From: Salinimonas iocasae
GTDB taxonomy: Bacteria > Pseudomonadota > Gammaproteobacteria > Enterobacterales > Alteromonadaceae
Assembly (NCBI RefSeq): GCF_006228385.1
Contig: NZ_CP039852.1
Span: forward strand, 1,240,001-1,304,000
Reading direction: 5' to 3'
DNA: 64,000 bases
Positions within the stretch are counted from its first letter, which is position 1, and each line of letters opens with the position of its first letter. This document shows positions 1-10,722 of this stretch, piece by piece. Below the pieces are notes generated by a model. That model worked only from the letters and a program-made list of their open reading frames with translations, was not told the origin of the DNA and made no database searches. The position numbers were made by a program, and so were the translations under genes.

Positions 1-96
1 GTACACGAACTTGAAAATAAAAAGAAATACGATCGATATTACGAAATACAGGGCAAAATTATCCAGACCTGCCAGTGACGCCATAATTGAATCCAT
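1..96 (-). CDS. DUF350 family membrane protein (YjfL-like), partial
   Basis: Only the first 32 codons are in the window; the gene runs off the left edge. The ATG is at 94-96 on the minus strand. The peptide starts MDSIMASLAGLDNFALYFV and continues into a very hydrophobic helix, as in the N-terminus of DUF350 membrane proteins. It lies 10 bases after the stop of the DUF2491 gene and follows the order seen in the enterobacterial yjfIJKL cluster, which is the main reason for the family call. DUF350 proteins are small multi-helix inner-membrane proteins of unknown biochemical role. The family call is inferred from context plus one helix. Confidence 0.6.
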   Translation of the reverse strand, partial: MDSIMASLAGLDNFALYFVISIVFLFIFKFVY

Positions 97-106
97 GCTT
101 AATCCT

Positions 107-757
107 CTAGCCATTAATTTGTATATCGGTTGGTAATACATCAAAGCCGGTACTGATGACCAGGCAACGATCTTTATTGTTATTAATTATTTTTTCTTCG
201 CCCACCACTAAAAGTGATTCAAAGCGTTCATCATCCAATGGGCGTTCGTACAGCATCATAAACTGATCAGTGGTGCTTACGTCACCATCTTCTTCATAAG
301 TTTTTTCGGTAACAGCCACCGGGGGGGAGCTTTCACCTACCGCATCCCACACCCGGGTGAAGGTCTTGCCTTCCAGTTCGTACGTCGGCTGTGAAATAAG
401 CGAAGTAAGGCACTCATTCCACTGCGCGTCACTGCCGATGGTTTTGGTATCGTAAAAGTGCCATAACTTTACATCAGTAATATGGTTTTCAGTCAGGCCG
501 CCATCTGTGACCACCTGCAAAAAGCCATCATCGTCGGTATAAAAGCGCAGCAAGTCTCCACCTGAGTCTAGCTGAGCGTGGCCCACGGCCTGTATAAGTT
601 GTGATGCGGCGCATGACTCAATAATTAAATCAGGTGTCAGCACTTTTAGTTTAAGTGCATCAAGTTCAAAGGAGCCGCCCAGATACAGGCCCATAATTTC
701 AGGTGGTTTGGGCGCAGCAGGTGTAGTGGGTTTTCGGCCAAAAAGCTTACTAAACAT
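107..757 (-). CDS. yjfK: DUF2491 family protein (YjfK-like)
   Basis: This is a 216-residue soluble protein with no signal peptide. It starts MFSKLFGRKP and contains a proline-rich stretch (about residues 10-20) before an acidic, aromatic-rich body, as in DUF2491/YjfK. It begins one base after the channel gene's stop and is followed after 10 bases by the DUF350 gene, so the three are very likely co-transcribed. Biochemical function is unknown. In enterobacteria the family sits beside a PspA homologue (YjfJ) and membrane proteins, which suggests an envelope-stress role. The family assignment combines sequence impression with gene order. Confidence 0.7.
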   Translation of the reverse strand: MFSKLFGRKPTTPAAPKPPEIMGLYLGGSFELDALKLKVLTPDLIIESCAASQLIQAVGHAQLDSGGDLLRFYTDDDGFLQVVTDGGLTENHITDVKLWHFYDTKTIGSDAQWNECLTSLISQPTYELEGKTFTRVWDAVGESSPPVAVTEKTYEEDGDVSTTDQFMMLYERPLDDERFESLLVVGEEKIINNNKDRCLVISTGFDVLPTDIQING

Positions 758-758
758 A

Positions 759-1811
759 TCAGCTCCCCAGTTTTTGCCAGTCGATATCGGTCATACGCGC
801 GCTGGCGATATAGAAAATCGTATCATTCGCTGACACCGTCACAGCAGAATCAGGATTCACAACCATGTTTTTATACACCCCGCCCGGCGCAAAGCCAATA
901 AAGATTGCGTCGTAATGCTTTTTCATATTGATAAAAAGCTGACCAACGGTGAGGGTGTCGCAGTCTTCAGGCAATGCGACAGAAAACTGGGCCTGTCCGG
1001 CATCCACGCTGATAAGGTCATGGTGCAGCATACTCGAGCCCGGATCAAAGACTGATTTAGCCAGCATTTCGACAGCGACACTGGGAGTACACTCTACATT
1101 AGGGCAGTGAGTTTGCAGTAAAGAAACCAGGGAGTCATCGCTGAAATAAGCGACCTGATGCGCATCCGGATTGCGTTTTGTGCAATACAGCGCAGTGGTG
1201 AGAGTGACATCATCAGAAGGATTATCAATCAAAATAACACCTGCATCAGCGACGCAGGCCCGGTCCATATCGTTATCATTGTTGAATGATTCAACATGTA
1301 TAAATTCAATCTGACCGGGCAGGGGATTATTAATATCGGCTTTCACACATAATACAATGTCTGGTTTAACCGCTAAATCTGCGCGCTCTTTAAGCAGCAG
1401 GTCTAACAGCAGCATTGTCTTTTTTTCGTTCCAGCCAATGACCAGAATATGATTATTTATATGCAGGGTTTTCATTCCGGTTAATCCTTTTTTCCACTGG
1501 TCACTTACCCAGGCTGCGATTCGCCCTATTACCATGGCGAATATACTCAGGCCGACAGGTATAACAAACAAGGCCACGATAACTTTGCCGGCTGTGGTCA
1601 CCGGCGACAAATCGCCATACCCCACCGTTGAGGCTGTTACCGCCAGCCAGTAAACAAATTCCACCTGACTGATAAGCGCCTGTTCACCAGCAGCGCTCAA
1701 TAGCGACCAGCTCATTAGTGCGTAAATAAGGGTGATCAGTACAATGGTGTACCATCTCGATTCGCTGAAGTGGCGAAGCATTAATCGACGAAGCTTTGTC
1801 CAGGAGGCCAT
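759..1811 (-). CDS. Two-TM potassium channel with RCK (TrkA-N) domain
   Basis: This 350-residue protein has a first membrane helix at about residues 20-42, a pore helix and the potassium selectivity filter TVGYGD at about 62-67, and a second helix at about 75-100. A cytosolic domain begins near HILVIGW (about 120) and resembles the Rossmann-like RCK/TrkA-N regulatory fold of MthK-type channels. It probably forms a ligand-gated tetrameric potassium channel. It lies between the PspA-like gene (about 250 bases upstream) and the DUF2491 gene (one base downstream). The second half of the RCK region is divergent, so the gating ligand cannot be guessed. Confidence 0.85.
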   Translation of the reverse strand: MASWTKLRRLMLRHFSESRWYTIVLITLIYALMSWSLLSAAGEQALISQVEFVYWLAVTASTVGYGDLSPVTTAGKVIVALFVIPVGLSIFAMVIGRIAAWVSDQWKKGLTGMKTLHINNHILVIGWNEKKTMLLLDLLLKERADLAVKPDIVLCVKADINNPLPGQIEFIHVESFNNDNDMDRACVADAGVILIDNPSDDVTLTTALYCTKRNPDAHQVAYFSDDSLVSLLQTHCPNVECTPSVAVEMLAKSVFDPGSSMLHHDLISVDAGQAQFSVALPEDCDTLTVGQLFINMKKHYDAIFIGFAPGGVYKNMVVNPDSAVTVSANDTIFYIASARMTDIDWQKLGS

Positions 1812-2030
1812 AAGCCGGGTAACATCCTGTTTCTGTTATCGTTATATTATCAGTATGCCTGTGGCAGTCTGCACGGGCAAGCGTGTGCAACGAGAATGAG
1901 AAATATCATTAAAACGGTGGGCACCCATAAACGAGTAGCTGGCATTTTTTACAATAAGATAAACGCTCGGACATTCTGTAAATACAGATAATTTTGGTGC
2001 CACCATGTTGTAATCAGATTTGTGATATAA

Positions 2031-2056
2031 AAAAGCAGAGCCGTGGCTCTGCTTTT
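2031..2056 (-). terminator. Intrinsic terminator after the pspA-like gene
   Basis: Perfect 12-bp arms at 2031-2042 and 2045-2056, with a GC core (GCAGAGCC) and A/T flanks, give a strong hairpin. On the minus strand it is followed by a T-run. It lies 7 bases past the stop of the PspA-like gene and separates the DUF2170-PspA pair from the channel-DUF2491-DUF350 genes, which probably have their own promoter in 1812-2030. Nothing else is seen in that gap. Confidence 0.85.
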
Positions 2057-2062
2057 ATCACT

Positions 2063-2743
2063 TTAGTTGCCCAGAATGCGGCTCAGCTCATCATCGGCGG
2101 ATGATTTACCGCCTTTAATGCCAGCTTCCGACAGCCGCTTTTCCAAATCGGTATTGCTGTCTTCACTGGCAAGCTCTTCTGCTGCCTCTAGTTCAGCATT
2201 GCGCATTTTCTGCTTTTCCTGAATACGGCTTAAGGATTCCGTAGCCGTTTTCATTTTGCTGTTTGCGCCCATGTGGCGAGAAGACACCGCAACCTGCGCT
2301 TTTTGCACACTTTCTGTGGCCTTTACCATATCAACCTGCTGTTCAAGTCGACGCAAGTTTGCTTTGGCTTGCTGGATATTAGCCGCTAATTGCTTTTCTG
2401 ATTTGTGGAACTGGTCGAGATAGGACTGTTCCTGTTCGCGCTCTTCTTTCAAATCAGACACTTTCTGCGCGCAATCTAATGCCAACTGACGATCAGAATC
2501 AACCGCTTTGCGGGCGTGCGCTTCATATTCACTGATTGATGCGTTAAAGCTATCAATCTTTTGCTGTGAAAGTTTGCGCTTAGCCAGAATCTGGGTGCGT
2601 GCGTGATCGGATTTACGCAACTCTTCTTTTGCCTCGCGGATTTCCTGCTCCAGAATACGTATCGCCTGGCTATCGGCTGCCGCTTGCGCTGCTTCATTCG
2701 CACCGCCTTTTACCGCTGTAATAAGCTTTTTCCAAACAGACAT
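2063..2743 (-). CDS. yjfJ: PspA/IM30 family protein (YjfJ-like)
   Basis: The protein has 226 residues, starts MSVWKKLITAVKGGANEAAQ, and is almost entirely charged heptad-like helix from about 25 to 200, the coiled-coil ESCRT-III-like architecture of PspA/IM30. PspA-family proteins coat and repair the inner membrane under stress. The N-terminal amphipathic helix is visible, and a short acidic tail (about 205-226) follows the coiled coil. It sits 21 bases after the DUF2170 gene and before a strong terminator. The gene is the YjfJ type rather than the classical pspABC operon, since no pspB, pspC or pspF is adjacent. Confidence 0.88.
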   Translation of the reverse strand: MSVWKKLITAVKGGANEAAQAAADSQAIRILEQEIREAKEELRKSDHARTQILAKRKLSQQKIDSFNASISEYEAHARKAVDSDRQLALDCAQKVSDLKEEREQEQSYLDQFHKSEKQLAANIQQAKANLRRLEQQVDMVKATESVQKAQVAVSSRHMGANSKMKTATESLSRIQEKQKMRNAELEAAEELASEDSNTDLEKRLSEAGIKGGKSSADDELSRILGN

Positions 2744-2764
2744 TCGCTTCTCCTGTTCTACTGA

Positions 2765-3154
2765 TTATTGAAGGTGGGTTTCGTAAGCATCAAGAAACGA
2801 TGCGACATTTTGAAACAGGGTTTCCACCTCAATGACAATACTTTCTGCTTTTGACTGTGCACTTAGCGCGCCAAATGCCGTGTAATACTCCTGCTCATTA
2901 ATGTTGGAAATACCAACGGTAGTTAGCGGGAATACCATATGAGATGACAGAATCTCGTGATCAAGAGCAGCTTTATCTTTTACCTGGTCTGCTGAGAACA
3001 GTAAGCTTTCTACTAAAATCTGTTCGCCGCTGATTGCCAGCCACGCATCGATACCATCCTGATTGGCGATTAGCAGACACCCTTCTTCACGGGTTACTAC
3101 AAAATCGTCGTATTGCGTTAAAAGGGATTCAAGTTGCGCAAGATCCCATGTCAT
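2765..3154 (-). CDS. yjfI: DUF2170 family protein (YjfI-like)
   Basis: This is a 129-residue acidic soluble protein starting MTWDLAQLESLL, with length and layout like YjfI. It is the first gene of the minus-strand cluster, 21 bases before the PspA-like gene. The function of DUF2170 is unknown; its constant pairing with YjfJ-type PspA suggests a regulatory or client role in that system. A purine-rich stretch lies just upstream of the ATG. The 152-base gap to the divergent gene at 3307 should hold both promoters; no confident sigma-70 boxes were picked out. Confidence 0.75.
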   Translation of the reverse strand: MTWDLAQLESLLTQYDDFVVTREEGCLLIANQDGIDAWLAISGEQILVESLLFSADQVKDKAALDHEILSSHMVFPLTTVGISNINEQEYYTAFGALSAQSKAESIVIEVETLFQNVASFLDAYETHLQ

Positions 3155-3306
3155 AGTGTCTCTCCTTTACATGTTAAGCGAATGATTACGCAGCCACTTT
3201 ACCCATAAAGCAGCAATACGCCAACATTCACAAGGTTAGTGTAGACACAGAGGCGACGAATGGTCAATAATAAAAAGCGTTCAAATGTGTAAAAAAGTAT
3301 TTTTTC

Positions 3307-3603
3307 GTGAATTATTGTTCACAAATGGTGATTAAATTGGTTGAGCAAACACACTGGCGACAAGTCGTTCAAAGGCTTATAAAGTCGCAGATGTCCATAC
3401 GTGGCGTGAAGTACCAAATGCTAAGCGACCGTCTGGCAGGCATTGGTATTATCCAAAGCGCAGATAACCTTCGCAATAAAGTCAATAAAGGCATAATGGG
3501 GGCCGATTTGTTACTGGCAATACTCATGGTGCTGAATGCTAAAGGCGTTGACGCTGATAATTTAGCCGAGATCCTCGCTGATCTTCAGACCAAAGACAGG
3601 TAA
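3307..3603 (+). CDS. DUF6471 domain protein (small helical, HTH-like)
   Basis: This is a 98-residue protein whose central part (W...V...LIKSQMSIRGVKYQMLSDRLAGIGI...NLRNKVNKGIMGADLLLAIL) matches my memory of the DUF6471 domain, a small helical module resembling a DNA-binding helix-turn-helix. The annotated start is a GTG at 3307; an in-frame ATG at 3325 would give 92 residues, and neither has a clear ribosome site. It is a single gene, divergent from the DUF2170-PspA operon. A 6-bp GC hairpin at 3624-3641 follows but lacks a T-run. A transcription-regulator role is inferred only. Confidence 0.65.
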   Translation: MNYCSQMVIKLVEQTHWRQVVQRLIKSQMSIRGVKYQMLSDRLAGIGIIQSADNLRNKVNKGIMGADLLLAILMVLNAKGVDADNLAEILADLQTKDR

Positions 3604-3817
3604 ACTGTGCGCCAGATAAAATAGCCCGGCAAATACCGGGCCTGAAGGGGGAAATAGGATAAGTATGGGAGAACATCATCTCTATTCGCGCTTATCTTAA
3701 CCGTTTAAGTTTTTTTGTGTGCTTTTTGTGCGTATCGGGATTTATATAAAGGTATTTTTATGTAAACCGGTCGGGCAGGCGCACACGTTTATTGCCAGAA
3801 AAGTAGTGCCCAGACCC

Positions 3818-4852
3818 ATGAAACTAAGCGACTTTAATTTTTCGTTACCTGAACATCTCATCGCCAAATATCCTACGGAACAGCGCAGCGCCAGCCGTCT
3901 TATGCATCTTAATGGTACAGATGGCGAGGTGAAGCATCGCATGTTTGCCGACATGCTGGAGCTTGTGGAAGAGGGCGACCTGCTGATATTCAACAATACG
4001 CGGGTTATTCCGGCCCGTCTGAAGGGCAAAAAGCCAACGGGCGGGCAGGTTGAAGTACTTGTTGAGCGCATTCTTGATAACAACTGCGTACTGGCACATG
4101 TCAGAGCAAGCAAAGCACCTAAGCCGGACACACAGCTTATTCTTGAAGACGCGGTCAATGTGACCGTCACAGGCAGGCAGGATGCTTTGTTTTTGCTTCG
4201 TTTTGACCACGATGAGTCGGTATTGGCACTGCTGGAAAAGTACGGGCATATGCCATTGCCGCCTTACATTGACCGTCCCGATGAGTCCAGTGACAAAGAG
4301 CGCTATCAAACGGTATATAACCAGAAGCCAGGCGCCGTTGCGGCGCCGACCGCAGGTTTGCATTTTGATGATGCCATTTTACAAAGGCTTGCCGATAAAG
4401 GGGTGCAGACCGGATTCGTTACGTTGCATGTTGGCGCAGGGACGTTTCAGCCGGTGCGGGTGGATAATATTCTTGAGCATCAGATGCATGCTGAATACGC
4501 TGAAGTGCCAGAGGATGTGGTAGAGCAGGTGCGTCAGACTAAAGCAAAAGGAAAACGGGTCATTGCCGTGGGTACAACGTCTGTTCGTTCCCTGGAATCA
4601 GCAGCGAAGGCGGCCGGTGATGAGATCATCGCCCCGTTCTTCGATGATACCGATATCTTTATTTATCCAGGCTTTAACTTCAAAGTCGTGGATGCCATGT
4701 TTACAAATTTCCATTTGCCAGAATCAACCCTGATGATGCTAATAAGTGCATTTGCCCGGCGTGACAATGTAATGAATGCGTATGCGCAGGCTATCGATCG
4801 GGAGTATCGGTTCTTCAGCTACGGCGACAGTATGTTTATTGAGAAAGCATAA
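3818..4852 (+). CDS. queA: S-adenosylmethionine:tRNA ribosyltransferase-isomerase QueA
   Basis: QueA transfers and isomerises the ribosyl group of S-adenosylmethionine onto preQ1 in tRNA to form epoxyqueuosine. The 344-residue product starts [19 protein letters not shown], very close to the E. coli N-terminus and of similar length (about 356). Conserved blocks include [38 protein letters not shown] and [19 protein letters not shown]. An open frame continues 99 bases upstream to a TTG-type start, but the ATG at 3818 matches the family. It is followed by tgt, the preceding enzyme of the same pathway, as in E. coli. Confidence 0.97.
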   Translation: MKLSDFNFSLPEHLIAKYPTEQRSASRLMHLNGTDGEVKHRMFADMLELVEEGDLLIFNNTRVIPARLKGKKPTGGQVEVLVERILDNNCVLAHVRASKAPKPDTQLILEDAVNVTVTGRQDALFLLRFDHDESVLALLEKYGHMPLPPYIDRPDESSDKERYQTVYNQKPGAVAAPTAGLHFDDAILQRLADKGVQTGFVTLHVGAGTFQPVRVDNILEHQMHAEYAEVPEDVVEQVRQTKAKGKRVIAVGTTSVRSLESAAKAAGDEIIAPFFDDTDIFIYPGFNFKVVDAMFTNFHLPESTLMMLISAFARRDNVMNAYAQAIDREYRFFSYGDSMFIEKA

Positions 4853-4918
4853 AAAGTCGTTCACCAACACCTTTTTACTACGATTGGCTTTTTTCAGACA
4901 TGATCTGAGTGACAGAAC

Positions 4919-6099
<1,181 letters not shown>

Positions 6100-6123
6100 C
6101 AACAACGAAGATAGAGGAAGATT

Positions 6124-6459
6124 ATGAGCTTATTCATTTCTAACGCTTATGCACAATCTGCGGGCGGCCAACAGGGTGGCGGCTTTGAAATGCTGATTAT
6201 GCTGGGTGTTTTTGGTCTGATTTTTTACTTTTTGCTATACCGTCCACAGGCCAAGCGCGTTAAAGAGCATAAAGCATTGGTTTCATCGCTGAGTAAAGGT
6301 GACGAAGTGCTCACTCAGGGTGGCCTGGTGGGTCGCATCACTAAGGTCTCAGAGGAAAAAGACTTTATCGAAATCGCACTGAACGAGACTAACAATATCG
6401 TAGTGCAAAAGTCATCAGTGACTGCTGTTCTGCCAAAAGGCACGATGAAAGCAATCTAA
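6124..6459 (+). CDS. yajC: Sec translocon accessory subunit YajC
   Basis: YajC is a small inner-membrane partner of SecDF. The 111-residue protein has a short N-terminal segment rich in Gly and Gln, one membrane helix at about residues 24-42 (MLIMLGVFGLIFYFLLYRPQ), then a cytosolic region with KRVKEHKALVSSLSKGDEVLTQGG, a strong YajC signature. A ribosome site (AGAGGAAG) precedes the ATG at 6124. It lies 24 bases after tgt and about 60 before secD, in one probable operon. Confidence 0.97.
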   Translation: MSLFISNAYAQSAGGQQGGGFEMLIMLGVFGLIFYFLLYRPQAKRVKEHKALVSSLSKGDEVLTQGGLVGRITKVSEEKDFIEIALNETNNIVVQKSSVTAVLPKGTMKAI

Positions 6460-6519
6460 ACGTTTCTACGCCGGAGCCGGATAAGTTTGTTCCGGCGACC
6501 GGCTAAAAGGAATTTGTCC

Positions 6520-8364
6520 GTGTTAAACAAGAATTCTGTCTGGAAGGTACTGCTCGCCGTACTCATCGTTGCGATGTGCGCGTTGTATGCGCTTCCTAAT
6601 CTTTATGGCGAAGACAACGCCGTTCAAATCTCTGCCGGCAGGAACGCAACTGTAACTGAGTCGATGCTCAGTCAGGTGCGCGAAACGCTGGATTCTAATG
6701 AAATCGATACTAAACGCATAGAGTTCGAAGACGGACAAATTCTGGTTCGTCTGAAAGATTCTGAAGCGCAGCTTAAGGCGCGTGAAAACTTAGAACGTGC
6801 ATTAGGCGATGATTATGTGGTGGCAATGAACCTTGCTGCTGATACCCCCCAGTGGCTTGAAGACCTGGGTGCATCGCCAATGAAGCTGGGGCTTGATTTA
6901 CGTGGTGGTGTTCACTTTCTGATGGAAGTGGATATGAGTGAAGCCATTGCAAAATCACTGGAAGATGCCGAAAGTGACTTTCGTACCGCACTTCGTGAGG
7001 AAAACCTGCGCTATCGTGCTGTAAATGTGCGCGATGGTCATGTGGATATAAAATTTCGCGATGAAGAAACGCTGGAAAGCGCACAGTTTTTTCTCAGAAA
7101 CCGCAACCGCGACCTGTTGTTCACAGAACAGGATAACCTGGTATTACGGGCGGCATTCTCTGAAGACAAGTTAAAAGAGATTCGCGATTACGCAGTGAAG
7201 CAAAACATTACCATTTTGCGTAACCGGGTTAATCAGTTAGGTGTTGCTGAGCCATTGATTCAGAAGCAGGGTGCGGATCGCATTGTGGTGCAATTACCGG
7301 GTGTTCAGGATACTGCCAGAGCAAAAGAGATTCTGAACGCAACGGCGACGCTGGAGTTCCGTCTGCTTGACAGAGAGCATGACGTTCGCGATGCCATTAA
7401 TGGTCGTGTCCCGCCTGGTACGCAGTTGATCAACGATAAGAATGGTCAGCCACAGCTGCTAGAAAAACAGGTCATGCTGACGGGTAACCATATAATCGAT
7501 GCCAACAACAGCGTTGATGAATACGGTATTCCGCAGGTGAATATTTCACTGGATTCTGAAGGTGGTAATAAGATGTCCCGCGGTACCCGTGGCAACATCG
7601 GTAATCCCATGGCTACGGTTTTCATTGAATATAAAGCCACCGGTGAGAAAACTGAAGAAGGTAAGCTTAAGTTTGAGAAACATGAAGAAGTTATCTCGGT
7701 AGCGACTATTCAGGCGCAGCTAGGTAGTAGCTTCAGAATTACCGGTCTGGACTCACCTAAAGAAGCCCGTGATCTGGCATTGTTACTACGTGCCGGCGCA
7801 CTTATCGCGCCTATCCAGATTGTCGAAGAGCGTACAGTGGGGCCGAGCCTTGGTGCTGAAAATATCGAGCTGGGTATGCAGGCGATTATTTATGGTCTGA
7901 TTGCTGTCCTGGCATTTATGCTTATTTACTACAAAGCTTTTGGTATTGTGGCCAATATCGCGCTGGCATCTAACCTGGTGATGATTGTCGGTATTATGTC
8001 GATGATACCCGGGGCGACACTTACCCTGCCGGGTATGGCGGGTATTGTATTAACGGTCGGTATGGCGGTTGATGCTAACGTACTCATTTTTGAACGGATA
8101 CGTGAAGAGCTGCGCGATGGCAGAAGCCCTCAACAAGCCATTCACCAGGGCTATGACAGTGCCTTTTCTACAATCATGGATGCCAATATCACCACATTTA
8201 TTGCTGCGCTGATTCTTTTCGCCGTAGGCACCGGGCCTATCAAAGGGTTCTCGATTACGCTGATGATTGGTATCGCCACATCCATGTTCACCGCTATTCT
8301 GCTGACCCGCGTTATTGTTAACGCTGTCTGGGGTGGCCGTCGCGTGAAAAAGCTGGCGATTTAA
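6520..8364 (+). CDS. secD: Protein translocase subunit SecD
   Basis: SecD uses the proton motive force with SecF to complete export of preproteins through SecYEG. The 614-residue product has an N-terminal helix, a large periplasmic region (about 45-440, including the [16 protein letters not shown] motif) and a C-terminal RND-type bundle with [20 protein letters not shown] start it at the GTG at 6520: AAAAGGA at 6505-6511 is a well-spaced ribosome site and the length matches E. coli SecD (about 615). A longer frame from a TTG at 6487 has no such support. Confidence 0.96.
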   Translation: MLNKNSVWKVLLAVLIVAMCALYALPNLYGEDNAVQISAGRNATVTESMLSQVRETLDSNEIDTKRIEFEDGQILVRLKDSEAQLKARENLERALGDDYVVAMNLAADTPQWLEDLGASPMKLGLDLRGGVHFLMEVDMSEAIAKSLEDAESDFRTALREENLRYRAVNVRDGHVDIKFRDEETLESAQFFLRNRNRDLLFTEQDNLVLRAAFSEDKLKEIRDYAVKQNITILRNRVNQLGVAEPLIQKQGADRIVVQLPGVQDTARAKEILNATATLEFRLLDREHDVRDAINGRVPPGTQLINDKNGQPQLLEKQVMLTGNHIIDANNSVDEYGIPQVNISLDSEGGNKMSRGTRGNIGNPMATVFIEYKATGEKTEEGKLKFEKHEEVISVATIQAQLGSSFRITGLDSPKEARDLALLLRAGALIAPIQIVEERTVGPSLGAENIELGMQAIIYGLIAVLAFMLIYYKAFGIVANIALASNLVMIVGIMSMIPGATLTLPGMAGIVLTVGMAVDANVLIFERIREELRDGRSPQQAIHQGYDSAFSTIMDANITTFIAALILFAVGTGPIKGFSITLMIGIATSMFTAILLTRVIVNAVWGGRRVKKLAI

Positions 8365-8376
8365 GGAGCGTTATTA

Positions 8377-9318
8377 ATGCGATTAATTAAAGTATCTGAA
8401 ACCATCAACTTCATGAAGTTGCGTACCGTTATGATGGTACTCTCTGCTGTTTTGTTGATTGGTTCTGTTGCGTCGCTGGCAGTTAACAGCCTCAATTGGG
8501 GGCTGGATTTCACCGGTGGTACGCTTATCGAAGTGGGCTATGATAAGCCTGCTAATTTATCTCAAATTCGCACTACGCTAAACGAGACTGATTTTGAAGA
8601 TGCCGTGGTTCAGAACTTTGGATCAAGTGAAGCGGTGCTTATCAGAATTGCCCCTCGTGAAGGTGTAAAATCTGCGCAGATTGGAAACCAGGTGGTTTCT
8701 GCACTGCGTAGCACGGGTGACAACGTTGAGATGCGTCGTATCGAATTTGTCGGACCAAATGTTGGTGAAGAACTGACCGAGCAGGGCGGACTGGCTATGC
8801 TGGTGGCTCTGCTATGTATTCTGGTTTATGTAGCGATGCGTTTTGAATGGCGTTTTGCACTGGGTTCTGTATCGGCCCTGGCGCACGATGTTCTGTTAAC
8901 GCTGGGTCTGTTTTCAATTCTGCAAATCGAATTTGATTTGACCGTGCTTGCGGCTGTACTGGCAGTTATCGGTTATTCACTCAACGATACCATTGTTGTA
9001 TGTGACAGAATTCGTGAAAACTTTCGCAAGATCAGAAAAGGTGAGCCAAACGAAATTGTGAATATCTCCCTGACGCAGACGTTGAACCGGACGATAATCA
9101 CGTCATTGACTACCGTACTGGTATTATTGGCGCTTTTCTATAAAGGTGGTGCGCTTATCCATGGTTTCGCTACAGCATTGCTGTTTGGTGTCATCATTGG
9201 TACATACTCTTCTATCTATGTCGCCAGTTCAGTAGCATTAGCTCTGGGCATCAGTAAAGAAGATTTGATGCCCCCGCAGGTAGAAAAAGAAGGTGCTGAT
9301 CTGGATCCAATGCCGTAA
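8377..9318 (+). CDS. secF: Protein translocase subunit SecF
   Basis: SecF is the partner of SecD in the inner membrane. The 313-residue protein has a first helix at about residues 17-36, the periplasmic motif LNWGLDFTGGTLIEVGY, and a five-helix bundle with AVIGYSLNDTIVVCDRIRENFRK, the SecF signature. It starts 12 bases after secD with a GGAG-type ribosome site and ends about 23 bases before a strong terminator, so it is the last gene of the tgt-yajC-secDF unit. It is slightly shorter than E. coli SecF. Confidence 0.98.
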   Translation: MRLIKVSETINFMKLRTVMMVLSAVLLIGSVASLAVNSLNWGLDFTGGTLIEVGYDKPANLSQIRTTLNETDFEDAVVQNFGSSEAVLIRIAPREGVKSAQIGNQVVSALRSTGDNVEMRRIEFVGPNVGEELTEQGGLAMLVALLCILVYVAMRFEWRFALGSVSALAHDVLLTLGLFSILQIEFDLTVLAAVLAVIGYSLNDTIVVCDRIRENFRKIRKGEPNEIVNISLTQTLNRTIITSLTTVLVLLALFYKGGALIHGFATALLFGVIIGTYSSIYVASSVALALGISKEDLMPPQVEKEGADLDPMP

Positions 9319-9341
9319 ATTGGTTTCTGATGAGTCAATGG

Positions 9342-9371
9342 AAAAAGGCCGCTGTTTTCAGCGGCCTTTTT
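9342..9371 (+). terminator. Intrinsic terminator of the secDF operon
   Basis: The hairpin has the GC-rich arms GGCCGCTG (9347-9354) and CAGCGGCC (9359-9366) around a TTTT loop, preceded by an A-run and followed by five T. The gap to 9689 holds no gene on either strand that I can support; it carries two TGATCA-centred sites (near 9460 and 9640) and presumably the promoter of the next gene. Confidence 0.92.
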
Positions 9372-9688
9372 GTATGCCAGAAGTATCGTATCTACGTTTT
9401 TTAAGAATGCTTTTGATGGTTTATGAATACTTCAACGACTTGATAAATCGCTATGTAAAGTGATCACTGACGGTCGTCTAAAAGGCGTTAAGGTTTTCAT
9501 ACAAAGACCCGATGGTTCTTCAAAGACTTCACACGCTTTGCCACCCAATGCACCACAGGATTAACTCACCAGCCTCAGTGATAATGTAACCATCCGCAGC
9601 GTCTGCTCATGACGCCCTCGTTACTATATTTTAACGGTGATCACGATATGGTAGCGTATGGATGAGGCATTGTTTCAAAGGAATGAAA

Positions 9689-10588
9689 ATGAAAGCAGCA
9701 ATCAGCGTTTTTCTGGCCAGTATGGTATTTTCGGTGGCAGCGACAGCCGGTGTGACCAAGTGGCTCGAATTCGAGTTGCGTGGCGGTCATATCATTTTAC
9801 CTGCAACAGTCAGCGGTATTCCCACCCAGGCTATCCTCGATAGCGGTGCGCAATTTAATGCGATTAATACAGCGTTTATGGGCAAGCACAACCTGAGCTA
9901 CAACCGTGTTGGTAAAATTCGGGTTCAGGGCGCGTTCGGCGTAAAAGTTCAGGATAAACTGTCTGGCCTGCCTATACAGCTATTTGGTAGTGAAACCACC
10001 TTTGATCAGGTGGTCGGGCTTGCTTTAGGCCACCACTCAAGAGGGTTGCTGCTCGGCGCACCATTATTCTATGGCAATATCATGCAGATCGATTATCCAG
10101 GTAAACGTCTGCGGCTTGTCACCCGTGATTCCATGGAGCTGGCAGATTTTACTAATATCAGGATGGTCGACCAGAAAGGATCGGGAATGCCAATAGTTCA
10201 GGTGACGGTAGAGGGAAAAAACATCTGGCTGATACTGGATACAGGGAATAGCGCTGGTGTGGTTATTGAACGTACCCTGGCGCGGGATATGGGGTTAATA
10301 AAACAACAAAACGGGATAACCGGCGCGCAGGGAGCAACCAAAAGCATTCATGTTGAATCAACCCGTGTATCACAGATGCAGTTCGGCCCCTATACACTGG
10401 AAAATGTGTTGGTTTCCTTTAATGCCGAAGGTAATAGTATCAGACTGAAAAATCAGTACAGCCAGACAGGAACCCGCATTAACGGTAAGCGTGTATCCGG
10501 GCTCATTGGCTATGATGTGCTTAAACATTTCGTGCTGACAATGGACTATGCCAGGGGGCAGATGCATGTAGGACTGCCTGAAGAATAA
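9689..10588 (+). CDS. Exported tandem retropepsin-like aspartyl protease
   Basis: This 299-residue protein has a signal peptide (MKAAISVFLASMVFSVAATA). I start it at the ATG at 9689 because AAAGGA at 9677-9682 is well placed; earlier in-frame starts at 9662 and 9683 are less likely. Two copies of the aspartyl-protease flap/active-site pattern are present: AILDSGAQFNAI near residue 48 and LILDTGNSAGVVI near residue 180, so one chain may form the pseudo-dimer that retropepsins otherwise make from two chains. The C-terminal GLIGYDVLKHFVLTMDY resembles the conserved end of bacterial retropepsin-like domains (PF13650/PF13975). Substrate unknown. Probably periplasmic. Confidence 0.75.
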   Translation: MKAAISVFLASMVFSVAATAGVTKWLEFELRGGHIILPATVSGIPTQAILDSGAQFNAINTAFMGKHNLSYNRVGKIRVQGAFGVKVQDKLSGLPIQLFGSETTFDQVVGLALGHHSRGLLLGAPLFYGNIMQIDYPGKRLRLVTRDSMELADFTNIRMVDQKGSGMPIVQVTVEGKNIWLILDTGNSAGVVIERTLARDMGLIKQQNGITGAQGATKSIHVESTRVSQMQFGPYTLENVLVSFNAEGNSIRLKNQYSQTGTRINGKRVSGLIGYDVLKHFVLTMDYARGQMHVGLPEE

Positions 10589-10722
10589 CTGTGTAGCGCC
10601 GTTACTAAAAAGTATGAGAGGCATGGCCCTATCAGAAAATCACAGTGTTTTACTATTAAGTAAGAACCGGCGAATTTCCGATTGCGTAATTAGCGCCAGA
10701 ACCATCATTCAGGAGAACGCCG

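Noticed and set aside
3624..3641. GC hairpin after the DUF6471 gene as a terminator.
   Set aside because: It is only 6 bp long and has no T-run, so a terminator cannot be claimed.
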